Source: Chryseobacterium sp. BGARF1 (GTDB taxonomy: Bacteria > Bacteroidota > Bacteroidia > Flavobacteriales > Weeksellaceae). Taken from it: a DNA stretch of 64,000 nucleotides. Positions 23,501 through 31,404 of this stretch are shown piece by piece. A program made the translations under genes and the position numbers. Below the pieces are notes generated by a model. It was not told the DNA's origin and did not search any database. It saw only the letters and a list, made by a program, of their open reading frames with translations. Numbering within the stretch: the stretch's first letter is position 1; each line of letters starts with the position of its first letter. Where the stretch lies: contig NZ_LELA01000020.1 of NCBI RefSeq assembly GCF_001677955.1, forward strand, positions 1-64,000. The letters are read 5' to 3'.

Positions 23501-25240
23501 ATGAAGTCAACAGATAACCAACCTAAATCGTTAAATTTTAGATTCAGAAAAATCGTTCATTACTCTCTTATCTTTTGTATTTTATTGATACAGCTTATCA
23601 TTGCAGGCTTTTTTTATAACGAATTTATCAATAGAAAGAATTTAGCATTCATTGAAAATCAATTAAAAGAAGTAAATTCTCTTGAAAACTTAACAGATAA
23701 CTCCAGAAAAGAGCTTTTAAACGCTCAAAATTCTCTTCAGCAATATCTTGTAAATGCTGACAAAAAGTATTTGGATTCTTATTTCGCATCTTTAGATAAA
23801 TTAGGCGCAAATTTAGACAACATTAATAGCTATGAGGCTAAATTTCCTAAATTAAAAAATATATTATCATTTCAAAAAAAAGACTCTTTAGGCAGTAAAA
23901 ACCTGAAGCTTTTGGTTGATTCTACTTATCAATATTCTACCCAATCAAATTTCAAAGCTCCCACTCCTTTACCTTCGCTGAAAAAGTATGAGAGCAATTA
24001 TAATTTGGATAAATATGATTTTCACGTAGAAACAAAAACAATTGCTGATACGGTTAAGAAAAAAGGTCTTTTCGGACGTTTGGGAGATGCAATATCCGGG
24101 AAAGAGAACGTACGTAAAGAGAGTACAATTATTACCGTGAAACAAGGAAAGATTCCGGAAGCAACTGCTATAAAAGCTGATGTAGACAGTGTAATGAATC
24201 TTGTTCAAAATTATTATACCGGAGAAATAAAGAAAATGCAGGTACAGGTAATCGGAAAACAAAATAACAACAGTAAATTTTATACCATATTTAATAAACT
24301 TCTTATTTACAGTAATGGGGTGATGAATATTTACGATTTTGCGATCAAAGATTCTAAGGCTGATCTTGAAAAAGAATATGCTCTGCGAAATTCTGAAAAC
24401 AATAAGATTAGAACAAATCTGATTTTGGGAGCAATGGTTTTGATGTTTATTGTGTCTATATTAATAATGTATCTTACAAGAATCGCATTTATATATGAAA
24501 ATCAACTCAATGCTGCCAACAAGCAGATTAATGAGAACCTTAATTTTAAAAACAGAATTTTGGGAATGTTGAGTCATGAACTGCGTTCACCCTTGAAGAT
24601 TATTGGAATTTTCATCAGAAAGATCAATAAAAAAACGAATGATGATAGCATTAAAGAATACTTAAAGTCGATCAGTTTTACCAATAATACCTTATTGATG
24701 CAGGCCAATCAGATTTTAGAATATACCAAAAATCAACATGTAGAAAACCAGTTAATACCGGTGATTTTTAATCTTAAAAATGAAATAACTTCTATCTTAA
24801 ATTCGATAGAACCTTATATTGAAACAAGAAATAATAAGTTTCTTGTTGAAGAAAATATAGACCCGAAAATTGAGGTGTATTCTGATAATACAAAGATCAA
24901 TCAGGTTTTCATGAATATACTTGCCAATGCAAACAAATTTACTGAGAACGGAGAAATCAAGGTAATTACCAAAGCAGAATCTATCGATGAAAATACTGTT
25001 GCTTTAACAACCATAATAAGTGATACGGGAGTGGGAATTTCAAAATCTGATCTCGAGAAAATATTTGAACCTTATTACCAAGGTGTTTTATCTGAAGATG
25101 TAGAAAACCTGGGTGCAGGTTTAGGATTGAGTTTATGTAAAGAAATTGTAGAGTTGTATTCTGGAAATATCTCGGTAGATAGCGAACAAAATATAGGAAC
25201 AACAGTAAGTTTCACTATTAATTTGAATGTCAATAAATGA
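23501..25240 (+). CDS. Membrane sensor histidine kinase
   Basis: 579 residues from the ATG giving MKSTDNQPK; a longer upstream start at 23432 overlaps a promoter-like TGTTTTTG box and is less likely. A transmembrane helix (about 20-42) is followed by a ~280-residue extracytoplasmic, mostly helical sensor region and a second transmembrane helix (about 315-337). Then comes the dimerisation/phosphoacceptor motif SHELRSPLK (His near 375) and an ATPase domain with N box NILANANKF, G1 DTGVGIS and G2 GAGLGLSLC. The sensor region is unlike any family I know. Overlaps the response regulator by 4 nt (ATGA), so they form a two-component operon. Confidence 0.92.
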   Translation: MKSTDNQPKSLNFRFRKIVHYSLIFCILLIQLIIAGFFYNEFINRKNLAFIENQLKEVNSLENLTDNSRKELLNAQNSLQQYLVNADKKYLDSYFASLDKLGANLDNINSYEAKFPKLKNILSFQKKDSLGSKNLKLLVDSTYQYSTQSNFKAPTPLPSLKKYESNYNLDKYDFHVETKTIADTVKKKGLFGRLGDAISGKENVRKESTIITVKQGKIPEATAIKADVDSVMNLVQNYYTGEIKKMQVQVIGKQNNNSKFYTIFNKLLIYSNGVMNIYDFAIKDSKADLEKEYALRNSENNKIRTNLILGAMVLMFIVSILIMYLTRIAFIYENQLNAANKQINENLNFKNRILGMLSHELRSPLKIIGIFIRKINKKTNDDSIKEYLKSISFTNNTLLMQANQILEYTKNQHVENQLIPVIFNLKNEITSILNSIEPYIETRNNKFLVEENIDPKIEVYSDNTKINQVFMNILANANKFTENGEIKVITKAESIDENTVALTTIISDTGVGISKSDLEKIFEPYYQGVLSEDVENLGAGLGLSLCKEIVELYSGNISVDSEQNIGTTVSFTINLNVNK

Positions 25241-25881
25241 ATAATTTAAAAACTAAAACCATTAATTTTTTACTTGCAGATGATCATAGCCTCATAAGGC
25301 AGGGCGTAGAATTTCTTATCGAAGAAATTGGTTTTGAAGGCGAGATTTTTCATGCATCAACGCTTCAGAAAGTTTTAGAAGCTGTAGGAATGCGACAAAT
25401 AGAAATTGTAGTAATAGACGCTATTTTTCCAGATGGAAACAGTCTGAATATAATTTCTGATATCAGAAGTCTTAAGCCAGATATTAAAATTCTGGTGTTT
25501 TCTGGAGTAGACGAAAGTACACAGTCTATTAAATATATTAATGCCGGAGCCAACGGCTTCCTAAGTAAACTGAGTGAAGAAAGTGAAATAAAAGAAGCGA
25601 TTCTCAAAATTCATCAAACCGGAAAGTATATCTCCTCTATTACTCAGGATATTTTAATTGATTCTTTGCAAAATCGAAGCAGCATCAATCCTTTACAAAA
25701 ACTTACTGAAAGAGAGCTGGAGATTGCCGAGCTGTACGCAAAAGGTTACGGGAATCTCGAAATTGCCAATAATCTTAATGTAAAGCAGAATACAATCAGT
25801 ACCATTAAGAAACGGATTTTTGATAAACTACATATCGAAAATGTAGTTGATTTAGCAGACTTAATCAAAAACTACCATTAG
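25237..25881 (+). CDS. NarL/LuxR-family response regulator
   Basis: 214 residues. The receiver domain has the acidic pair DDH near residues 15-17, phosphoacceptor Asp61 (VVIDAIFPDG), a Ser/Thr-type residue near 85 and Lys near 109 (FLSKLSEE). The C-terminal HTH (about 148-210) reads LTERELEIAELYAKGYGNLEIANNL, then the recognition helix (NTISTIKKRIFDKL). It probably receives phosphate from the kinase it overlaps. The TTGTAGAT/ATCTACAA sites just downstream, repeated before two RNA-like units, are plausible targets. Confidence 0.93.
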   Translation: MNNLKTKTINFLLADDHSLIRQGVEFLIEEIGFEGEIFHASTLQKVLEAVGMRQIEIVVIDAIFPDGNSLNIISDIRSLKPDIKILVFSGVDESTQSIKYINAGANGFLSKLSEESEIKEAILKIHQTGKYISSITQDILIDSLQNRSSINPLQKLTERELEIAELYAKGYGNLEIANNLNVKQNTISTIKKRIFDKLHIENVVDLADLIKNYH

Positions 25882-25912
25882 TTTTATTCTTATTTATTTT
25901 CCTAATCTATTT

Positions 25913-25954
25913 TTGTAGATAAATATCTACAACAGCATCGAAATACATCTACAA
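25913..25954 (+). promoter_or_regulatory. Regulator-binding cluster A (TTGTAGAT half-sites)
   Basis: TTGTAGATaaatATCTACAA (25913-25932) is an inverted pair of 8-bp half-sites, followed by a third half-site ATCTACAA at 25947-25954. First to third half-site distance is 34 nt, and third half-site to the TATTTTTA promoter-like box (25986) is 39 nt. The same distances recur in cluster B. Probable activator site of the adjacent response regulator. Confidence 0.65.
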
Positions 25955-25963
25955 CAAATATTA

Positions 25964-25993
25964 GCAAGATACCTCTGTATCTTGCTATTTTTA
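25964..25993 (+). terminator. Hairpin after the response regulator, joined to a promoter-like box
   Basis: Perfect 9-bp arms GCAAGATAC (25964-25972) and GTATCTTGC (25977-25985), loop CTCT, followed by TATTTTTAC. It may end the two-component operon; the same TATTTTTA stretch is the inferred -7 box of RNA unit 1. Confidence 0.55.
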
Positions 25994-25998
25994 CAGTA

Positions 25999-26469
25999 TG
26001 AAAGATGAACGAAAAAAGAATTTATCAAAAAGTTTTTTTAAGGTCATTAATCTAAAAGTCAGTTCAGAATTTTGAAAATATTCAAATAATAATAAATTAA
26101 AATATTGAAGCTGATTTAAAAACACACATGATGAAAAAAAATTAAGTGTCTGATTGCGGAGCTGAAAAAAGCTCTGCAACTGGATACTAAAAAGTAAAAC
26201 CAAATCAGTATAACATATAAACACAAATTGATTAACCTAAGTGTCATCATTGCAGAGCTGAAAAGCTCTGTAAACGATGCCTTACAATCAATAAATATAT
26301 TTATTAAATACAAATGATGAAAACTGTGAGCATAATCACAGATTTAAAAATAGTTTTTTTAATATGTATTTTAGGGATAACGTTTTTCATGGTAATAATC
26401 CCTAGAAATGATTTCAAAGCATGTTAATTTAGGTTGGTAAGCCTTCGGATTTTTCCGGAGGCTTTTTTT
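25999..26469 (+). ncRNA. RNA unit 1: multi-hairpin non-coding RNA beside the two-component system
   Basis: About 470 nt from an inferred start just after TATTTTTACAGTA to the terminator at 26439-26469. Contains hairpins at 26154-26179 (TTGCGGAGCT/AGCTCTGCAA), 26253-26270 (CAGAGCT, GAAA loop, AGCTCTG), 26324-26341 (CTGTGA/TCACAG) and near 26370-26402 (TAGGGAT/ATCCCTA). Each of the first two follows an AAGTGTC stretch. The last part before the terminator is the box TTAATTTAGGTTGGTAAGCC, identical in unit 2. ORFs are short and not shared with unit 2, so I read it as non-coding. Confidence 0.55.
26439..26469 (+). terminator. Terminator of RNA unit 1
   Basis: AAGCCTTCGGA / TCCGGAGGCTT stem, TTTT loop, seven T residues. 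Confidence 0.9.
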
Positions 26470-26594
26470 GCACAGCTAAATGAAGCGCTTTGTATTTTTA
26501 TGATCATCAATAATTTCTTTTTAAAAATCTTCTAATCCAGTTGTGGGTCTATTGGAAATAATTGCAATAGCTGTTCATAAACAGCGCAATGTTT

Positions 26595-26636
26595 TTGTAG
26601 ATAAATATCTATGCAGGCATAGAAATACATCTACAA
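26595..26636 (+). promoter_or_regulatory. Regulator-binding cluster B
   Basis: TTGTAGATaaatATCTAtg (26595-26613) and ATCTACAA at 26629-26636. Third half-site to the TACTTTTA box at 26668 is 39 nt, and first to third half-site is 34 nt, both identical to cluster A. The second half-site is degenerate here. Confidence 0.65.
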
Positions 26637-26680
26637 CAAGTATGCGGAAAACATTTCTAAATCTTCCTACTTTTACAGTA

Positions 26681-27008
26681 CAAATGATAAACGAAAAAAG
26701 CTCAGTATTTTGAAAATATTTAAAGAAAGATAGATTTAAAATTTGAGGTTAATTTCAAAAATACAAATGATGAAAATATATGTGTCTTATTGCAGAGCTG
26801 AAAAGCTCTGCGAAAAGATGCTAAAAATAAACACAAATTTATTATAACACATAAACACAAATGATATAGCCCTAAGTACTAATAACAGAGTTGGAAAACT
26901 GTGTTATTGGTACCGGGAAAATTTTTCATAATAATACCTGGGAAAATAGTTCCACAAGTATGTTAATTTAGGTTGGTAAGCCTCGAGAGAAATTTCTGAG
27001 GCTTTTTT
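26681..27008 (+). ncRNA. RNA unit 2: homologue of RNA unit 1
   Basis: About 330 nt from just after TACTTTTACAGTA to the terminator at 26978-27008. Shares with unit 1 the start segment (AACGAAAAAAG, then TTTTGAAAATATT), a hairpin TTGCAGAGCT/AGCTCTGCGA with GAAA loop (26790-26813), the linker ATAAACACAAAT, a second hairpin (26881-26908, AATAACA.../...TGTTATT), a CCGGG/CCTGG hairpin where unit 1 has TAGGGAT/ATCCCTA, and the box TTAATTTAGGTTGGTAAGCC. Stems are kept while their sequence differs, which argues for RNA structure. Confidence 0.55.
26978..27008 (+). terminator. Terminator of RNA unit 2
   Basis: AAGCCTC / GAGGCTT outer stem with AGAAATTTCT inside, then six T residues. Confidence 0.88.
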
Positions 27009-27077
27009 ATTGGTCTAAAAAGTAGGAGCTATGAGTACATTTTGTTATTATCTTCTGAAAATTTATAAACTATTGAT

Positions 27078-27124
27078 ACACAAATGCACAAATATTTTCT
27101 TTAATACTATTTGTGCATTCGTGT
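27078..27124. repeat. 17-bp inverted repeat
   Basis: ACACAAATGCACAAATA (27078-27094) and its complement with one mismatch (27108-27124). No T-tract on either side; lies past the end of the DUF3108 gene. Confidence 0.6.
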
Positions 27125-27171
27125 AAAAAGATAGGTCAACTTAAAACTATGAGCTTATATTTAATAGCGTT

Positions 27172-27942
27172 TTATTTAGTAAACTTTAGAGGGAATTTCA
27201 CATTCTTGTAATCATCAATACTTGCTTTTAAAGAACCAACTGCCAATTCAGCTTTCAGTAATAAAGGAATGTGATTGTAGTCGTTGCTTACCCACATTGT
27301 AACACCTTCTTTTTCTTTAAAGACTCTGCCGCTTTTCACAGAAGGAATGATCTTTAAAGCACTAATCGTTCCGAATTTTGTTTTTAAATTTTCTGTTCCC
27401 GTTACTTTAAGCTGAAAAGGAAACATTTCATCATCGATCCATACATTCATGTTAATAACGGTTCCTACTTTTAGTTCTGCAGGTGTTTTACTTCTTAGAT
27501 AATAAAAACAAGAGAGCATATCTTGCACGTCTTTTGCCGATTTAATTAATTTAGAACCATTTGCCGGATTTTTTTTATCGGTTAAGATCAATGTTTGATT
27601 ATCGTGATTAAAAACGGTCTGAAAATGCTGTGTATAGCTGCCTTCTTTTACATTTCTTACATAAAAGCTAGGCAATTCTGTCCCGATATTAATGTAGCTT
27701 TCATATAAATCTTCAACTTTAAAAAAAGCTTTCACGGCGCCCGTCGTTTGCCCTGTTCCTTTTACGTATAAATGTGGAACTCCTTTATAATTAACTTTCT
27801 TGGTTGTAAGGTTCGCTGTTCCGGCATTTAGAAATCCGTAATGTATTCTTAGACTAATCGACTCTCCATCTGCTACATTAGCCAATTGAGAGTAGCCCAG
27901 AAAAAAAGCGAATAAAGTAATGATAGTAAGTATCTTCTTCAT
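27172..27942 (-). CDS. DUF3108 domain exported protein
   Basis: 256 residues with a signal peptide (MKKILTIITLFAFFLGYSQ). The rest matches the DUF3108 layout: an early LRIHYGFLNAGTANLTTK, central TQHFQTVFNHDN and GRVFKEKEGVTMWVSND toward the end, then IPLLLKAELAVGSLKA. These periplasmic beta-rich proteins are common in Bacteroidota and resemble lipoprotein-carrier folds; function unknown. Monocistronic, divergent from the ferredoxin reductase gene. Confidence 0.82.
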   Translation of the reverse strand: MKKILTIITLFAFFLGYSQLANVADGESISLRIHYGFLNAGTANLTTKKVNYKGVPHLYVKGTGQTTGAVKAFFKVEDLYESYINIGTELPSFYVRNVKEGSYTQHFQTVFNHDNQTLILTDKKNPANGSKLIKSAKDVQDMLSCFYYLRSKTPAELKVGTVINMNVWIDDEMFPFQLKVTGTENLKTKFGTISALKIIPSVKSGRVFKEKEGVTMWVSNDYNHIPLLLKAELAVGSLKASIDDYKNVKFPLKFTK

Positions 27943-28057
27943 AATTTACAGTTTACAAAAACGCTGCCAATTTTTTAATTATCAGCTTCTTGCGTCTTTT
28001 TGATAAATCTCAGTTTTTTATTTGAGTATAATTAAATATGCTTCGCATTAAAATTAG

Positions 28058-28065
28058 TAAATTTG
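28058..28065 (+). promoter_or_regulatory. Promoter -7 box (TAAATTTG)
   Basis: Exact TAnnTTTG, 31 nt before the ferredoxin-NADP reductase ATG. Confidence 0.65.
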
Positions 28066-28096
28066 CTGCTATTAAATATTAAATTATCATCATATT

Positions 28097-29152
28097 ATGA
28101 TCACTACAGATATATTGATTATTGGAGCAGGACCAACGGGGCTTTTTGCTGTGTTTGAAGCAGGTCTTTTAAAAATGAAATGTCACATCATCGACGCACT
28201 TCCTCAACCGGGAGGCCAGTTGGCAGAATTGTATCCTAAAAAACCGATTTTCGATATTCCGGGGTATCCGTCTGTAAATGCAGGTGAATTGGTAGATAAT
28301 TTAATGGAGCAAATCAAACAGTTTCAACCAGGATTCACTTTAGGAGAAACTGCAGTTTCTTATACAAAAGTTGATGACGAATGGTTTGAAGTTGTAACTA
28401 ATAAAGGTACCGTTCACAGATGTAAAGCTATTGCTATTGCAGGAGGTTTGGGAACTTTTGAGCCTAGAAAACCTACTTTTGAAAACTTGGCAGACTATGA
28501 AGAAAAAGGTTTGGAATATTTCGTAAAAGAACCAGAACATTTCAGAAATAAAAAAGTAGTTATTGCCGGAGGTGGAGATTCTGCCTTAGACTGGAGCGTT
28601 TTCTTGTCTAATGTGGCAAGTGAAGTGACTTTGATTCACAGAAGAAACGAATTCCGTGGGGCTTTAGATTCTGTAGAAAAAGTACAAGATCTAAAAAATC
28701 AAGGAAAAATTAAATTAATTACTCCTGCGGAAGTAACGGGAGTAAAAGGTGACGGAAAAGTTGAAGCAATTACCGTAGCGATTGACGGACAAGATCCTTA
28801 CGATATTGAAACAGATTATTTTATTCCATTATTCGGATTGACTCCAAAATTGGGTGAGATTGGAAACTGGGGTTTAAATATTGAAAAAAATGCTATCGTT
28901 GTAAACAACGCATTAGATTATCAAACCAATATAGACGGGATTTATGCAATTGGTGATATCAATACCTATCCTGGAAAATTAAAGTTGATTCTTTGTGGTT
29001 TCCACGAGGCGACTTTGATGTGTCAGAGTGTTTATAACAGATTAAATCCTGGTAAAAAATTCGTTTTAAAATATACAACCGTAAGTGGAGTAGATGGTTT
29101 CGACGGAAGCCGTAAAGAAGCTGAAAAAGCTGTTGTAAAGAAAATAGATTAA
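28097..29152 (+). CDS. Ferredoxin--NADP(+) reductase, thioredoxin reductase-like type
   Basis: 351-residue flavoprotein. The FAD-binding Rossmann motif GAGPTGLFAVFEAG lies at about residues 9-22, the NADP(H) motif GGGDSALDW at about 154-162 and the second FAD motif DGIYAIGDIN near 278. It lacks the CxxC redox pair of thioredoxin reductase, which fits the TrxR-like FNR class. It moves electrons between NADPH and ferredoxin in the cytoplasm. The 2Fe-2S ferredoxin encoded 78 nt downstream is the likely partner. Good confidence in the class. Confidence 0.92.
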   Translation: MITTDILIIGAGPTGLFAVFEAGLLKMKCHIIDALPQPGGQLAELYPKKPIFDIPGYPSVNAGELVDNLMEQIKQFQPGFTLGETAVSYTKVDDEWFEVVTNKGTVHRCKAIAIAGGLGTFEPRKPTFENLADYEEKGLEYFVKEPEHFRNKKVVIAGGGDSALDWSVFLSNVASEVTLIHRRNEFRGALDSVEKVQDLKNQGKIKLITPAEVTGVKGDGKVEAITVAIDGQDPYDIETDYFIPLFGLTPKLGEIGNWGLNIEKNAIVVNNALDYQTNIDGIYAIGDINTYPGKLKLILCGFHEATLMCQSVYNRLNPGKKFVLKYTTVSGVDGFDGSRKEAEKAVVKKID

Positions 29153-29196
29153 TCTCGTTGTTAGTTGTTGGTTATTAGTTGTTAGTAAAACAAAAG

Positions 29197-29224
29197 CCAT
29201 CAACCATCAACCATTAACCATTAA
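29197..29224. repeat. Heptamer repeat CCATCAA/CCATTAA x4
   Basis: Four consecutive 7-bp units (two CCATCAA, two CCATTAA) between the reductase and ferredoxin genes, preceded by a TTAGTTGTTGGTTATTAG stretch that can pair with them. Confidence 0.8.
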
Positions 29225-29230
29225 CGAAAG

Positions 29231-29560
29231 ATGAGCGATATAAATATTAAAATTACCGATAGAGAAGGTGTTACGCATGATATTGCTGCTCCTACAGATA
29301 TGTCGATGAACCTGATGGAAATCATCCGTGCTTATGAATTAGCAGAAGAAGGCACCATCGGAGTTTGTGGCGGGATGGCAATGTGCGCTTCGTGTCAGGT
29401 TTATGTACTGGAAGATCCGGGACTTGAGCCGATGGGCGATGAGGAAGACGCAATGTTGGCAGAAGCTTATCATGTAGAAAGCAATAGCCGATTGGGTTGC
29501 CAATTACATATGGTGCCTTCAATGGAAGGTCTGGCTGTGGCAATTGCGCCTTATCCTTAA
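29231..29560 (+). CDS. 2Fe-2S ferredoxin
   Basis: 109 residues of the adrenodoxin-like class. Cluster ligands are Cys46, Cys52 and Cys55 in GVCGGMAMCASC and a fourth Cys near 91 in SRLGCQL. Carries single electrons; the reductase upstream is the obvious donor. The acceptor is not encoded nearby. Soluble, cytoplasmic. A strong terminator follows, so reductase and ferredoxin form a two-gene unit. Confidence 0.93.
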   Translation: MSDINIKITDREGVTHDIAAPTDMSMNLMEIIRAYELAEEGTIGVCGGMAMCASCQVYVLEDPGLEPMGDEEDAMLAEAYHVESNSRLGCQLHMVPSMEGLAVAIAPYP

Positions 29561-29585
29561 TATTTTAAGAATATTAAAATATATA

Positions 29586-29624
29586 AAAATACCCTTCGAA
29601 CCAGATTCGAGGGGTATTTTTTTT
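29586..29624 (+). terminator. Terminator after ferredoxin
   Basis: AAATACCCTTCGAA / TTCGAGGGGTATTT stem followed by a run of eight T. Confidence 0.88.
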
Positions 29625-29966
29625 GTAGAAATATGTTATTCGAAGGTTCAAAGAGGTTGTATAAAGCTTCGAACAAGTTAATGATATATGTGACGGTATA
29701 TATTAAGGACTCGGATAGGTCTTTTAAATATCCCAACCTCCTAAAGACTCATCCCGATAGGTTGTGCAACGTATCAATTGGGATAATTGACCCAAACACT
29801 GCAATGAATGACCTCAAGGAAGCAGTAAAGAACCTATCGGTTTGGATTGTATGACGTATCGAAACATCTAAATAACGGGTTGCAAATTATATTTAACCTA
29901 TCTGAATAAATTTAGGACGTATCGGATGAGGTTCCTAAACTTAAATTTGAGTCTCAATACGTATCT
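29625..29966. other. Unexplained intergenic stretch with recurring CGTATC
   Basis: About 340 nt without a recognisable gene. CGTATC occurs four times (near 29780, 29853, 29912 and 29957) and ACCTATC/GATAGG variants several times, with a TTTAGGA/TCCTAAA pair near 29910-29940. Its composition is less A+T-rich than other spacers. A 73-codon ORF (29633-29854) has no recognisable features. It could be degraded coding DNA or a repeat-derived element. Confidence 0.4.
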
Positions 29967-30548
29967 TTAAACTTCCTCTTTTGAAATCCATTTCCCAACC
30001 GCCGGAGCCTGATAATTTTTCATTTTTTCTAAAAGCTCATCAATAGAATCACTCACCAAAAGCATTTCCTGATTGATTTGTTTTAAAAATCCTTTATCAA
30101 CCATTGTCTGAACGAGTTTAATTAGATCATCATAAAATCCGTTGATATTCAGAATAGCAATTGGTTTTTTATGAAGCCCAAGTTGTGCCCAGGTAATCAT
30201 TTCGAAAAATTCTTCCAACGTACCATAGCCACCTGGAAGAACAATCACACCATCGGAAAGTTCATTCATTTTGGTTTTTCTTTCGTGCATGGTTTCTACC
30301 AAAATAAGCTCCGTAAGATTGTTGTGTGCAATTTCTTTTGATTGCAGAAAGTGGGGCAGAACTCCAATTGCTTTTCCGCCTTTCTCCAAAACTCCGTCTG
30401 CTACAGCTCCCATCAATCCTACATTGGCGCCTCCATAAATAAGTTGGATATTTTCTTTTGCTAAAGTTTGTCCTAATAAAGTTGCCTGTTCTTTATATAT
30501 TTCGTCCGAACCAAAACTTGATCCGCAAAATACAGTAATACTTTTCAT
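29967..30548 (-). CDS. LOG family protein (TIGR00730), putative cytokinin-riboside phosphoribohydrolase
   Basis: 193 residues with the family signature PGGYGTLEEFFE near residue 100 and the earlier GSSFG and YGGANVGLMGAVA motifs of the nucleotide-binding fold. LOG-type enzymes cleave nucleoside 5'-monophosphates to free base and ribose phosphate; bacterial members often act in nucleotide turnover. The start at MKSITVFCG leaves a 14-nt gap to the acetyltransferase gene upstream; a longer start would overlap it by 13 nt. Probably co-transcribed with it. Confidence 0.9.
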   Translation of the reverse strand: MKSITVFCGSSFGSDEIYKEQATLLGQTLAKENIQLIYGGANVGLMGAVADGVLEKGGKAIGVLPHFLQSKEIAHNNLTELILVETMHERKTKMNELSDGVIVLPGGYGTLEEFFEMITWAQLGLHKKPIAILNINGFYDDLIKLVQTMVDKGFLKQINQEMLLVSDSIDELLEKMKNYQAPAVGKWISKEEV

Positions 30549-30562
30549 TGTTATATTATTAA

Positions 30563-31027
30563 TTATTTTGTCCATTTTATTTTTACGGCAGACATGATCT
30601 CTAATTCAAGTCTTACATCAGATAAAATCTCAAATTCATTTTTTAAATAAAATTCTAATGGAGATTTATAAAAATTACCGTTAAGCTTTTTATCATTGCT
30701 ATTGTCGATAACCCAACCGTTCAGTTCATTTTTATGTCGTTTCAGTTCGTTTAAAACTTTTGTACCCCAACCTTTACCATGAAGGTTTTCTGAAAGAATA
30801 ATCGCAAACCACGTTTCATTATCTCTTTCAAATATAATTGCCCAACCCTGAATTTTCTCATCATCATTCAATAAAAGAAAATGATTGACCTCATTGAGCT
30901 TTTCAAGATAGTTTTCAAATTCATCGATATTTTTATAAGCTAGTTTTTCAGGATATTCATTATTCCACAATTGCAGAATCTGTTCTTTTTGTTCTTGGCT
31001 GAGTTGATAAGTGTTTGTGATTTTCAT
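30563..31027 (-). CDS. GNAT family N-acetyltransferase
   Basis: 154 residues. The acetyl-CoA binding region is recognisable as AIILSENLHGKGWGTKVLNELKR (about 76-98; the R/QxxGxG/A loop is HGKGWG), followed by the strand with GWVIDNSN. Transfers an acetyl group from acetyl-CoA to an unknown amine. Soluble. Lies 14 nt upstream of the LOG gene on the same strand. Confidence 0.8.
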   Translation of the reverse strand: MKITNTYQLSQEQKEQILQLWNNEYPEKLAYKNIDEFENYLEKLNEVNHFLLLNDDEKIQGWAIIFERDNETWFAIILSENLHGKGWGTKVLNELKRHKNELNGWVIDNSNDKKLNGNFYKSPLEFYLKNEFEILSDVRLELEIMSAVKIKWTK

Positions 31028-31104
31028 TTGTGTATTTTAAATTTTATTATGTAGGAAAATTATTGATAAATAAACTGAAAACTATTAATCAATAAATTTT
31101 GAGT

Positions 31105-31404
31105 TTAAATTTTTCTTTTAACAGGAAACTGTCTATTAGAGAAAAATGATAAGATTTCTACATTGTTGTCCTTAATACGATAATATACAGTATTAAAAGT
31201 AAGAATAATCGCTTTGTGAATGTTTGTCTGTTCAGACTTTGGAAAAATATATGGATTCTGAGAAATGATTTCCGAAAAACTTTCGATTTTATGGGCAAGT
31301 TTTGAGATTTCTTTATCTGAAAAGTTTTTTTGAAGATATTCAATTGTTTCCTCCAACTCGCTCAATGCATTTGGAGTCCACGAAATATTATAACCACTTT
31401 TCAT
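31105..31404 (-). CDS. RelE/ParE family toxin
   Basis: 99 residues of the compact RelE/ParE fold: ISWTPNALSELEETIEYL at the N-terminus, a helical middle, then the sheet with AIILTFNTVYYRIKDNNVEILSFFSNRQFP. The terminal FFxxRQxP pattern is typical of ParE-like proteins, which poison gyrase; RelE-type mRNA cleavage is the alternative. It overlaps the upstream antitoxin gene by 17 nt, a standard toxin-antitoxin arrangement in which the antitoxin is made first. Confidence 0.85.
   Translation of the reverse strand: MKSGYNISWTPNALSELEETIEYLQKNFSDKEISKLAHKIESFSEIISQNPYIFPKSEQTNIHKAIILTFNTVYYRIKDNNVEILSFFSNRQFPVKRKI

Noticed and set aside
25996..26073. 25-codon ORF at the 5' end of RNA unit 1
   Set aside because: Not preserved in unit 2, although the flanking nucleotide sequence is; more likely part of the RNA.
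29633..29854. 73-codon ORF after the ferredoxin terminator
   Set aside because: No promoter box, no motif, and it runs through a repeat-like stretch; kept only as an unexplained region.
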